This document shows positions 1 through 7,557 of a DNA stretch of 24,691 nucleotides, piece by piece. The notes below the pieces were generated by a model. That model was not told the DNA's origin and made no database searches. It saw only the letters and a program-made list of their open reading frames with translations. A program made the translations under genes and the position numbers. Within the stretch, counting starts at the first letter, position 1. Every line of letters starts with the position of its first letter. Source of the DNA: Burkholderiaceae bacterium (lineage in GTDB: Bacteria > Pseudomonadota > Gammaproteobacteria > Burkholderiales > Burkholderiaceae); assembly GCA_030151165.1 (NCBI GenBank), contig JASLEM010000030.1, forward strand, positions 1 through 24,691. Direction: 5' to 3'.

Positions 1-597
1 CTGCGTGTAGAACAGGATCACCTGCTTGCCGTAGGGTCCCAGGTCGCCCAGCTTGGACGCGCGCGAGCCGCTGAACGAGAACAGCGGCACCGGCACCGGG
101 ATGGGCACGTTGATGCCCACCTGGCCGACGTCGATCTCCTCCTGGAACTTGCGCGCAGCGGCGCCCGACTGCGTGAAGATCGCGGTGCCGTTGCCGTTCG
201 GATTGGCGTTGATCATCGCGATGGCCTCGTCCAGCGTCGCGGCCTCGGCCAGGCACAGCACGGGGCCGAAGATCTCCTGGTCGTAGATCGCCATGCCCGG
301 CTTGACGCCCGAGAAGATGGTCGGGCCGACGAAGTTGCCTTCCTTCAGTCCGCCTTCGAGCGAGGGCAGGCGGCCGTCGATCTCCAGCGTCGCGCCTTCC
401 TCGATGCCGCGCGCGATCAGCGCCTCGACGCGCTCCCTGGCCGCGCACGAGATCAGCGGGCCGACGTCGGTCGTCTTCGACGTGCCGTCGCCCACCGACA
501 TCCTCCTCGCGCGCTCGACGAGCTCGGGGATCCACCGGCGCGACTCGCCCACCAGCACGGCCACCGACACCGCCATGCAGCGCTGCCCCGCGGCGCC
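1..597 (-). pseudogene. mmsA-like methylmalonate-semialdehyde dehydrogenase, partial second copy
   Basis: Read on the - strand this encodes the catalytic and C-terminal part of a CoA-acylating methylmalonate-semialdehyde dehydrogenase. It covers the GQRCMA motif with the catalytic cysteine (codon 577-579), the IFGPVLCL segment and ends at VILFYTQ at the window edge. It is about 90% identical in protein to the + strand copy at 616-1380, by eye, with no indels. At the 597 end the homology stops abruptly: the frame stays open, but the residues upstream of GAAGQRC read antisense through the other copy and no longer look like the family. The NAD-binding N-terminal half is therefore missing. The C-terminal end may continue outside the window. 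It may be a rearranged paralogue or an assembly chimera at a contig edge. Confidence 0.75.
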
Positions 598-1305
598 TCG
601 CTCGCCGGCAAGCGCGTGCAATGCATGATGGGCGCGAAGAATCACGCCATCGTGCTGCCGGACGCGCACAAGCAGCAGACGCTCGACGCGCTCGCCGGCG
701 CCGCGTTCGGCGCGGCCGGCCAGCGCTGCATGGCCATCTCGGTGGCGGTGCTCGTGGGCGGGGCCCGCGCGTGGATCGCCGAGATGGTGGAGCGCGCGAA
801 GAAGATGGGCGTGGGCGACGGCACCGCCAAGGGCGTGGACGTCGGCCCGCTGATCTCGTGCGCCGCCAAGGATCGCGTCGAGTCGCTGATCGCCCAGGGC
901 ATCGAGGAAGGCGCCACGCTGGAGATCGACGGCCGCCTGCCGGCGCTCGAAGGCGGCCTGCGCGAGGGCAACTTCGTCGGGCCGACGATCTTCTCGGGCG
1001 TCAGGCCCGGCATGGCGATCTACGACCAGGAGATCTTCGGCCCCGTGCTGTGCCTGGCCGAGGCCGCGACGCTGGACGAGGCGATCGCGCTCATCAACGC
1101 CAACCCGAACGGCAACGGCACCGCGATCTTCACGCAGTCGGGCGCGGCCGCGCGCAAGTTCCAGGAAGAGATCGACGTCGGCCAGGTGGGCATCAACGTG
1201 CCCATCCCGGTGCCGGTGCCGCTGTTCTCGTTCAGCGGCTCGCGCGCGTCCAAGCTGGGCGACCTCGGGCCGTACGGCAAGCAGGTGATCCTGTTCTACA
1301 CGCAG
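1..1305. repeat. large imperfect inverted repeat made by two mmsA segments
   Basis: The left arm 1-597 is the reverse complement of the right arm 709-1305. The two arms are equal in length (597 bases), so position p pairs with 1306-p. In the outer ~295 bases I count about ten mismatches; the inner half is clearly more diverged. The arms are separated by a 111-base spacer (598-708) that belongs only to the + copy. The junction lies at GGCGCC (592-597), a palindrome that fits both reading frames (Gly-Ala in each). Confidence 0.85.
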
Positions 1306-1380
1306 ACCAAGACGGTGACGGCGCGGTGGTTCGAGGATGACGTGTCGGCCGGCGTCAACACGACGATCAGCCTCAAGTAA
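592..1380 (+). pseudogene. mmsA: mmsA, methylmalonate-semialdehyde dehydrogenase, 5'-truncated copy
   Basis: The enzyme oxidises methylmalonate semialdehyde to propionyl-CoA, the last step of the valine branch, using NAD+ and CoA. The family-like frame starts at [18 protein letters not shown] (codon 592) and runs to the TAA at 1378-1380. GTG 616 is only the first start-like codon and not a credible native start. Visible features are GAKNH, the catalytic cysteine in GQRCMA (codon 727-729), the QEIFGP segment and a complete C-terminus. The usual protein is about 500 residues, so roughly the first 240, including the Rossmann NAD-binding half, are lost at the inverted junction. It sits 6 bases before the acyl-CoA dehydrogenase gene, so this copy is the operon member. 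Whether it is broken in the living cell or only in the assembly is open. Confidence 0.8.
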
Positions 1381-1386
1381 GTCGCG

Positions 1387-2547
1387 ATGGACTTCGAGCT
1401 CAGCGACGACCAGCGCGCCTTCCAGCAGGCCGCGCGCGACTTCGCCGCGGCCGAGATGGCGCCGTTCGCCGCGCGCTGGGACGCCGAGGCGAGCTTCCCG
1501 CGCGCGACGCTCGCGCACGCGGGCGAGCTCGGCTTCTGCGGCCTGTACGCGAGCGAGGCCGCCGGCGGCCTGGGCCTGGCGCGGCTCGACGCCACCATCG
1601 TGCTGGAGGAGCTCGCCGCGGCCTGTCCGTCGACGACGGCCTACCTGTCGATCCACAACATGGCCACGTGGATGGTGACCGCGTTCGCGCGGCCCGAGGT
1701 CGCCGCGCAGTGGGGGCCCGATCTGACGAGCGGCCGCAAGCTGGCGTCGTACTGCCTGACCGAGCCGGAGGCCGGTTCGGACGCCGCCGCGCTGCGCACC
1801 GCCGCGCGGCGCGACGGCGAGCACTACGTCATCGACGGCAGCAAGGCCTTCATCTCCGGCGCGGGCGCGACGGAAGCGCTGGTGGTGATGGCGCGCACGG
1901 GCGGCGACGGCGCGGCGGGAATCTCCGCGTTCCTCGTGCCCGCCGACACCCCCGGCGTCCGCTACGGCCGCCAGGAAGACAAGCTCGGCTGGAACAGCCA
2001 GCCCACGCGCGCCATCGCCTTCGACGGCGTGCGCGTGCCCGTCTCGCACCGGCTGGGCGCCGAGGGCGAGGGCTTTCGCATCGCGATGAAGGGGCTCGAC
2101 GGCGGCCGCATCAACATCGCCGCCTGCTCGGTCGGCGCGGCCCAGGCCGCGCTCGGTGCCGCGCAACGCCACATGCTCGAACGCCAGCAGTTCGGCCACG
2201 CGATCGCCGAGTTCCAGGCGCTGCAGTTCAGGCTGGCCGACATGGCCACCGACCTCGTCGCCGCGCGCCAGATGGTGCGGCTCGCCGCCTCCAGGCTCGA
2301 TGCGGGCGCACCCGACGCCAACGTCTACTGCGCGATGGCCAAGCGCTTCGCGACCGACGTCGGCTTCCAGGTCTGCAACGACGCGCTGCAGCTGCACGGC
2401 GGCTACGGCTACATCCGCGAACTTCCCCTCGAGCGCTGGCTGCGCGACGTGCGCGTGCACCAGATCCTCGAAGGCACCAACGAAATCATGCGCGTCATCG
2501 TGGCGCGCCGCTTGTTGCAGCACGGTGCGACGGAGACTCTCCGATGA
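1387..2547 (+). CDS. acyl-CoA dehydrogenase, probable isobutyryl-CoA dehydrogenase
   Basis: 386 residues, typical for the family. This FAD enzyme oxidises a short acyl-CoA to the enoyl-CoA; in this operon the expected substrate is isobutyryl-CoA, giving methacrylyl-CoA, with electrons passed to ETF. The signature [10 protein letters not shown] is at residues 123-132, and the C-terminal [10 protein letters not shown] places the catalytic glutamate at about residue 362, as in short-chain and ACAD8-type enzymes. The [13 protein letters not shown] segment of the helical C-terminal domain is intact. ATG 1387 lies 6 bases after the mmsA stop and has no strong Shine-Dalgarno, so translational coupling is likely. 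Its stop overlaps the next start (ATGA, 2544-2547). Substrate choice is inferred from the neighbours; 2-methylbutyryl-CoA is an alternative. Confidence 0.88.
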   Translation: MDFELSDDQRAFQQAARDFAAAEMAPFAARWDAEASFPRATLAHAGELGFCGLYASEAAGGLGLARLDATIVLEELAAACPSTTAYLSIHNMATWMVTAFARPEVAAQWGPDLTSGRKLASYCLTEPEAGSDAAALRTAARRDGEHYVIDGSKAFISGAGATEALVVMARTGGDGAAGISAFLVPADTPGVRYGRQEDKLGWNSQPTRAIAFDGVRVPVSHRLGAEGEGFRIAMKGLDGGRINIAACSVGAAQAALGAAQRHMLERQQFGHAIAEFQALQFRLADMATDLVAARQMVRLAASRLDAGAPDANVYCAMAKRFATDVGFQVCNDALQLHGGYGYIRELPLERWLRDVRVHQILEGTNEIMRVIVARRLLQHGATETLR

Positions 2548-3332
2548 ACGATCGAACCTTCCCCGGGCTCCGGCTCGAACGCCGCGGCCACACCGCCGTC
2601 GTCACGCTGGACAACCCGCCCGCGCACACGTGGACGCAGGCCAGCCTCGCGGCGCTGGCGCGTCTCGTGCGGGAACTCGACGCCGACCCGGGCATCTACG
2701 CGCTCGTCATCACCGGCGCGGGCGAGAAGTTCTTCAGCGCGGGTGCCGACCTGAAGCTCTTCGCCGACGGTGACCCCGGCATCGCGAACACGATGGCGCG
2801 CCGCTTCGGCGAGGCCTTCGAGACGCTCGCGGCCTTCCGCGGCGTCAGCATCGCGGCGATCAACGGCTACGCGATGGGCGGCGGGCTCGAGTGCGCGCTC
2901 GCCTGCGACCTGCGCGTCGCCGAGGAGCACGCCCTCCTGGCGCTGCCCGAGGCCTCGGTCGGCCTGCTGCCGTGCGCAGGCGGCACGCAGTGGCTCGCGT
3001 GGACGGTCGGCGAGCCGTGGGCCAAGCGCATGGTGCTGCTCGGCGAGCGCGTCGATGCCGCGACCGCCGCGCGCATCGGGCTCGTCGACGACGTCGTGCC
3101 GCGCGGCGGTGCGCTCGCCCGCGCGCTCGAGACGGCCGCGCAGGTCGGCCGGCAGAGCCCCGGCGCGGTGCGCGCGTGCAAGACGCTGATCCACGCCGCG
3201 CGCACGTCCTCGCCGCAGGAAGCGCTGGTGCGCGAGCGCGAGGCCTTCGTCGCGCTGTTCGAGACCGAGGACCAGCGCGAAGGCGTCGCGGCCTTCCTCG
3301 GCAAGCGCGCGCCGGCGTGGCGCAACGCATGA
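2544..3332 (+). CDS. enoyl-CoA hydratase (crotonase family), valine pathway
   Basis: 262 residues. A crotonase-fold hydratase expected to add water to methacrylyl-CoA, giving 3-hydroxyisobutyryl-CoA. The oxyanion-hole segment FFSAGADL is at residues 63-70 and MGGGLE at 111-116. Both hydratase glutamates are present, E116 (GGGLECAL) and E136 ([10 protein letters not shown]), which favours a true hydratase over a hydrolase or isomerase. ATG 2544 overlaps the preceding stop by four bases, and its own stop overlaps the next gene's ATG (3329-3332, ATGA), so it is firmly inside the operon. Exact substrate range is inferred. Confidence 0.88.
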   Translation: MNDRTFPGLRLERRGHTAVVTLDNPPAHTWTQASLAALARLVRELDADPGIYALVITGAGEKFFSAGADLKLFADGDPGIANTMARRFGEAFETLAAFRGVSIAAINGYAMGGGLECALACDLRVAEEHALLALPEASVGLLPCAGGTQWLAWTVGEPWAKRMVLLGERVDAATAARIGLVDDVVPRGGALARALETAAQVGRQSPGAVRACKTLIHAARTSSPQEALVREREAFVALFETEDQREGVAAFLGKRAPAWRNA

Positions 3333-4459
3333 GCGCGACGACTGCAGCGCCGGTCGCGTTCACGACGATCGCCACCGCCTCCGGCCACGTCTTCGGGCGC
3401 GCGACGCTCCATGCGCCCGGCAGCCTCAACGCGCTGTCGCTCGACATGATCGACCGCCTCGCCGCGCGGTTCGACGCCTGGGCCGACGACGCGAGCGTCG
3501 CGGGCGTGGTGCTCGACGCCGCGGGCGACAAGGCCTTCTGCGCCGGCGGCGATGTCGTCGCGCTGCATCGCTCGATCACCACGACCGGACGCGGCCGGGT
3601 GCCGACGCAGGCCGCGGCCTTCTTCGAGCGCGAGTACCGGCTCGACCATCGACTCCACACGTATCCGAAGCCGATCCTGTGCTGGGGCCACGGCATCGTG
3701 ATGGGCGGCGGCATCGGCCTGCTCGCGGGCGCGTCGCATCGCGTCGTCACGGCGCGCACGAAGCTCGCGATGCCGGAGATCACGATCGGCTTCTACCCGG
3801 ACGTCGGTGGCAGCGCGTTCCTCGGCCGCGCGCCCGGTCGCAGCGGCCTGTTCCTCGCGCTCACCGGCGCGCCGCTGAACGCGAGCGACGCGCGCTTCGC
3901 CGGACTCGCCGACATCCAGCTGCGCCACGAAGACCACGGCGCGGTGCTCGAGGCCATCGCCGGCGCGCGCTGGCGCGGCGCGCGCGACGACGACGCGGCG
4001 CAGCTGAGCCATCTGCTCGAAGCGCGGGCGCGCGACGTGGAGCCGCCGCCGTCGCCGCTGCGGACATCGATGGATCGCATCGACGCCGTCATCGGCCACG
4101 ACCGCCTCGACGACCTCGCGCCGCGCCTGCTCGCCCTTGCGAACGACGACGACCCGTGGCTCGCCAACGCCGCGGCCGCGTTCGCCAAGGGTGCGCCGAG
4201 TTCCGCACGCCTGTCGTTCGAGATGCAGCGCCGCGCGCGGCATCTCTCGCTCGCCGAGGTATTCCGCCTCGAGTACCAGGCCTCGGTCGGCTGCTGCCTG
4301 CACGGCGATTTCGCGGAAGGCGTGCGCGCGCTGCTGGTCGACAAGGACAGGTCGCCGCGCTGGCAACCGACGCGCCTCGCGGACGTCGACCCGTCGCTCG
4401 TCGACACGATGCTCGCGCCGCGGTTCGACGGCGCGCATCCGCTGGCCGACCTGCGCTGA
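3329..4459 (+). CDS. 3-hydroxyisobutyryl-CoA hydrolase
   Basis: 376 residues, the usual length of HIBYL-CoA hydrolases and about 100 longer than a simple hydratase. It releases CoA from 3-hydroxyisobutyryl-CoA, giving free 3-hydroxyisobutyrate for MmsB. FCAGGDV (70-76) and HGIVMGGGIG (121-130) form the oxyanion hole. MPEITIGFYPDVGG (148-161) carries E150 and D158, which align with the catalytic Glu/Asp pair of human HIBCH; the Asp separates it from hydratases. The C-terminal part holds the LSLAEVFRLEYQ segment typical of the family. Start ATG 3329 overlaps the upstream stop. A 46-base gap follows before mmsB. Confidence 0.9.
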   Translation: MSATTAAPVAFTTIATASGHVFGRATLHAPGSLNALSLDMIDRLAARFDAWADDASVAGVVLDAAGDKAFCAGGDVVALHRSITTTGRGRVPTQAAAFFEREYRLDHRLHTYPKPILCWGHGIVMGGGIGLLAGASHRVVTARTKLAMPEITIGFYPDVGGSAFLGRAPGRSGLFLALTGAPLNASDARFAGLADIQLRHEDHGAVLEAIAGARWRGARDDDAAQLSHLLEARARDVEPPPSPLRTSMDRIDAVIGHDRLDDLAPRLLALANDDDPWLANAAAAFAKGAPSSARLSFEMQRRARHLSLAEVFRLEYQASVGCCLHGDFAEGVRALLVDKDRSPRWQPTRLADVDPSLVDTMLAPRFDGAHPLADLR

Positions 4460-4495
4460 GCGTCGATCGCCCCATCCGCTCACATCCGACATTCC

Positions 4496-4500
4496 AGGAG
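4496..4500 (+). promoter_or_regulatory. ribosome binding site of mmsB
   Basis: AGGAG stands five bases before ATG 4506 and fixes the mmsB start. It is the clearest Shine-Dalgarno of the valine operon, in line with mmsB being the only member set off by a real gap (46 bases) rather than an overlap. Confidence 0.75.
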
Positions 4501-4505
4501 ACGAC

Positions 4506-5411
4506 ATGACTTCACCGCAGACCCTCGCGTTCATCGGCCTCGGCAACATGGGCGGGCCGATGGCCGTCAACCTGCACCGCGCCGGCCATCGCGTGACCGC
4601 CTTCGACCTCGACGCCGACGCGCTCGCGAAAGCGCGCGAGCAAGGCCTGCGCACAGCCGCGTCCGCGGCCAAGGCGGTCGAAGGCGCGGCGGTCGTCGTG
4701 TCGATGCTGCCCGCGAGCCGGCACGTCGAGGCGCTCCATCTCGGCGACGACGGCCTGCTCGCGCGGCTCGCCGCCGGCACGCTGGTGATCGACTGCAGCA
4801 CCATCGCGCCGGCCTCGGCGCAGAAGGTCGCGAAGGAGGCGGCGGCACGAGGCCACGCGATGATCGACGCGCCCGTGTCCGGCGGCACCGCCGGCGCGGC
4901 GGCCGGCACGCTGACCTTCATCGTCGGCGGCGAGGCCGCGACGCTCGATCGCGCACGGCCCGTGCTGCAGGCGATGGGCAGGAACATCTTCCACATGGGC
5001 GGCGCCGGCGCGGGCCAGGTCGCCAAGCTGTGCAACAACATGGCGCTCGGCGTGATCATGGCCGTCACCGGCGAGGCGATCGCGCTCGGCGCGGCGCACG
5101 GGCTCGACGCCAAGGTGCTGTCGCAGATGATGGCCGTGAGCACGAGCCGCAGCTGGGCCACCGAGGTCTGCAACCCGTGGCCCGGCGTGCTGGAGAACGC
5201 GCCGGCCTCGCGCGGCTACACCGGCGGCTTCGGCAGCGACCTGATGCTCAAGGACCTGGGCCTGGCCGTCGAGGCGGCGCTCGGCGTCGGCGCGACGATC
5301 CCGCTCGGCGAGATGGCGCGCAACCTGTACGCGATGAACCGGCAGGCGGGCCGCGGCGGGCTGGACTTCTCCAGCGTCGTGAAGGTGCTGTCGGATCGGG
5401 ACGCCAGCTGA
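4506..5411 (+). CDS. mmsB: 3-hydroxyisobutyrate dehydrogenase
   Basis: 301 residues, normal length. An NAD-dependent beta-hydroxyacid dehydrogenase oxidising 3-hydroxyisobutyrate to methylmalonate semialdehyde, the substrate of MmsA. The Rossmann motif FIGLGNMGGPM spans residues 9-19, the substrate-binding DAPVSGG 121-127, and the catalytic lysine is K174 in GQVAKLCNN. The C-terminal GFGSDLMLKDLGLA motif is also typical of this subgroup. It is the last gene of the operon and converges on the lyase gene of the propionate cluster, with a hairpin between them. Related tartronate semialdehyde reductases share the fold, but the operon settles the role. Confidence 0.93.
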   Translation: MTSPQTLAFIGLGNMGGPMAVNLHRAGHRVTAFDLDADALAKAREQGLRTAASAAKAVEGAAVVVSMLPASRHVEALHLGDDGLLARLAAGTLVIDCSTIAPASAQKVAKEAAARGHAMIDAPVSGGTAGAAAGTLTFIVGGEAATLDRARPVLQAMGRNIFHMGGAGAGQVAKLCNNMALGVIMAVTGEAIALGAAHGLDAKVLSQMMAVSTSRSWATEVCNPWPGVLENAPASRGYTGGFGSDLMLKDLGLAVEAALGVGATIPLGEMARNLYAMNRQAGRGGLDFSSVVKVLSDRDAS

Positions 5412-5416
5412 CCGCC

Positions 5417-5449
5417 ATGCCGCGTCGGCGCGGTCAGCCGGCGCGGCAT
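5417..5449. terminator. hairpin between convergent operons
   Basis: A near-perfect 13-bp stem (5417-5429 with 5437-5449, one G-U pair when read on the + strand) closes a 7-base loop. It starts six bases after the mmsB stop and ends six bases before the stop codon of the - strand lyase. A T tract (5465-5470) follows on the + strand 15 bases downstream, inside the opposing gene's 3' end. It probably ends mmsB transcription and may also block - strand readthrough, though no T tract is seen on that side. Confidence 0.6.
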
Positions 5450-5455
5450 ACGGTG

Positions 5456-6325
5456 TCACGTATATTTTTTCTCGAGCGCGTCCCACGCCGGCTTGCCGAC
5501 CAGGCGCTGGCGCTCGGCGAACGGCGCCACGAGCGACGGATCCTCGTCGACGCGCTTCGTGTCGCGCAGGACGGTCAGCGCCTTCTGCATGCCGGCGAGC
5601 GCGCCCTGCAGTGCCGCATTGGCGTACAGCACGATGCCGAAGCCCATCGCGCCAAGTTCGTCGGCGCCGAAGATCGGCGTCCGGCCGCCGATCACCATGT
5701 TCATCAGCTGCGGCGGCGCGAGGCGTCGCGGCAGCGCGCGGATCTCCTCGGCGGTCGTCACGGCCTCGACGAAGAGGATGTCCGCGCCGGCTTCCGCGAA
5801 GCGCTGCGCGCGCTCGATCGCCGCCTCGAATCCGAGCGTGGCGGCGGCGTCGGTGCGCGCCATGACGAGGAAGTCCGGATCGTGCCGCGCGTCGACCGCC
5901 GCCTTGATCTTGCTGACCGCCTCGTCGGTGGAGATGACCTCCTTGCCCGAGAAGTGCCCGCAGCGCTTGGGCGCGACCTGGTCTTCCAGCTGGATGCAAT
6001 CCGCGCCGGCGCGCTCGAGCACGCGCACGGTGTGGCGCACGTTGAGCGCGTTGCCGAAGCCGGTGTCGGCGTCGACGATCAAGGGCAGGCCGACCGCGTC
6101 GCGGATGCGGCTGGTGACGTCGGCGATCTCGGCCAGGCCCATGAAGCCCTGGTCGGGCAGGCCCAGGTTCATGTTGGTGACGCCGGCGCCGGTGACGTAG
6201 ATCGCCTCGAAGCCGAGATCCTCGATCACGCGCGCGGACAGCGCGTTGAAGGCGCCCGGCACCAGCACGCCGCGGCGCGCGTCGACGAGGGCCCGGAGGG
6301 TCTTGCGAGTGGACATCGTGGACAT
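5456..6325 (-). CDS. PEP mutase/isocitrate lyase family lyase, probable methylisocitrate lyase role
   Basis: 289 residues, TIM-barrel of the isocitrate lyase/PEP mutase superfamily. In a prpC-acnD-prpF cluster the expected reaction is cleavage of 2-methylisocitrate to pyruvate and succinate. Visible motifs are DADTGFG (85-91, metal site), LEDQ (113-116) and KRCGH (120-124), whose cysteine marks C-C bond lyases rather than phosphonate mutases. The sequence after it (FSGKEVIS) and the N-terminus (RKTLRALVDARRGVLVPGAFNALSARV) differ from canonical PrpB as I remember it and look closer to dimethylmalate lyase / oxaloacetate decarboxylase-like members. It is the last gene of the cluster, 16 bases after prpF. 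Another in-frame ATG at 6316 could be the start; neither has a strong Shine-Dalgarno. Family is certain, substrate is not. Confidence 0.8.
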   Translation of the reverse strand: MSTMSTRKTLRALVDARRGVLVPGAFNALSARVIEDLGFEAIYVTGAGVTNMNLGLPDQGFMGLAEIADVTSRIRDAVGLPLIVDADTGFGNALNVRHTVRVLERAGADCIQLEDQVAPKRCGHFSGKEVISTDEAVSKIKAAVDARHDPDFLVMARTDAAATLGFEAAIERAQRFAEAGADILFVEAVTTAEEIRALPRRLAPPQLMNMVIGGRTPIFGADELGAMGFGIVLYANAALQGALAGMQKALTVLRDTKRVDEDPSLVAPFAERQRLVGKPAWDALEKKYT

Positions 6326-6341
6326 CTTGGAAATCCCGTGA

Positions 6342-7538
6342 TCAGAAACTGTCGACAGGCACGCGGACGGCGCCCTCCATCAGCACGCGCGCGCTGCGGC
6401 TCATCGAGACCTTCGCCACGCGCCATTCGCCGTCGACGCGGGCCGCCTCGGCGCCGACGCGCAGGGTGCCGGACGGGTGGCCGAAGCGCACCGCGGTGCG
6501 CGCGCTGCCGCCGCCGGCCGCGAGGTTGACGAGCGTGCCTGGGATCGCCGCCGCGGTGGCGATGGCGACCGCGGCCGTGCCCATCATCGCGTGGTGCAGC
6601 TTGCCCATCGACATCGCGCGCACCAGCAGATCGACGTCGGCCGCGGCGACGCGCCTGCCGCTCGACGCGACGTAGTCCGCCGGCTTCGCGACGAAGGCGA
6701 CCTTGGGCGTGTGCTGGCGCGTGCGCGCCTCGACGAGCTGGTCGATGAGGCCCATGCGCAGCGCGCCGTGCGCCCGCAGCGTCTCGAGCATCGCCAGCGC
6801 CTTGGTGTCGCCGTTGATCGCGTCCTGCAGCTCGGTGCCGGCGTAGCCGAGCGACGCGGCGTCGACGAAGATCGTCGGGATGCCGGCGTCGATCAGCGTC
6901 GCCCGGATCGTGCCGAGGCCGGGGACGTCGAGGTCGTCGACGACGTTGCCGGTCGGGAACATCGCGCCGCCGGCGCCTTCGCCGTCCTCGGCCGCGGGAT
7001 CGAGGAACTCGAGCTGCACCTCGGCGGCGGGAAAGGTCACGCCGTCGAGCTCGAAGTCGCCGGTCTCCTGCACCTGGCCGCCGGCGATCGGCACGTGCGC
7101 GACGATCGTCTTGTGGATGTTGGCCTGCCAGATGCGCACCGTGGCGAGGCCGTCGCGCGGGATACGGTCACCGGGTATCAGGCCGTTGACGATCGCGAAC
7201 GGGCCGACGGCGGCGGACAGGTTGCCGCAGTTGCCGCTCCAGTCGACGGCCGCCCGGTCGATGGCGACCTGGCCGAACAGGTAGTCGACGTCGTGGTCCG
7301 CGCGCGTGCTGCGCGAGACGATCACCGCCTTGCTGGTGCTCGACGTCGCGCCGCCCATGCCGTCGATCTGCTTGCCGTACGGGTCGGGGCTGCCGATCAC
7401 GCGCAGCAGCAACGCGTCGCGCGCGGGGCCGGGCTGCCGCGCGACCTCGGGCAGGTCCTGCAGGCGGAAGAAGACACCCTTGCTGGTGCCGCCGCGCAGG
7501 TAGGTCGCGGCAATCCTGGTCTGGGGAGCGTGGGGCAT
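6342..7538 (-). CDS. prpF: 2-methylaconitate cis-trans isomerase PrpF
   Basis: 398 residues. PrpF isomerises the 2-methylaconitate made by AcnD so that it can be rehydrated to 2-methylisocitrate; it is found with AcnD, not with PrpD. The N-terminal YLRGGTSKGVFFRLQDLP, the GSPDPYGKQIDGMGGATSSTSK segment and DWSGNCGNL are characteristic. K70 and C104 match the active-site lysine and cysteine (K73, C107) of the Shewanella protein with a constant offset of 3. ATG 7538 is chosen because family homology begins there (MPHAPQTRIAATYLRGG); the open frame extends 28 codons further, but that part overlaps acnD and looks like antisense sequence. It follows the acnD stop by 19 bases. Confidence 0.93.
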   Translation of the reverse strand: MPHAPQTRIAATYLRGGTSKGVFFRLQDLPEVARQPGPARDALLLRVIGSPDPYGKQIDGMGGATSSTSKAVIVSRSTRADHDVDYLFGQVAIDRAAVDWSGNCGNLSAAVGPFAIVNGLIPGDRIPRDGLATVRIWQANIHKTIVAHVPIAGGQVQETGDFELDGVTFPAAEVQLEFLDPAAEDGEGAGGAMFPTGNVVDDLDVPGLGTIRATLIDAGIPTIFVDAASLGYAGTELQDAINGDTKALAMLETLRAHGALRMGLIDQLVEARTRQHTPKVAFVAKPADYVASSGRRVAAADVDLLVRAMSMGKLHHAMMGTAAVAIATAAAIPGTLVNLAAGGGSARTAVRFGHPSGTLRVGAEAARVDGEWRVAKVSMSRSARVLMEGAVRVPVDSF

Positions 7539-7557
7539 GGTCTCGGGTCGGGCGCTG

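Noticed and set aside
2867..5173. Long - strand open frame opposite the valine operon
   Set aside because: GC-rich antisense shadow: Arg/Ala/Ser-rich, no family motifs, and opposite four well-supported genes.
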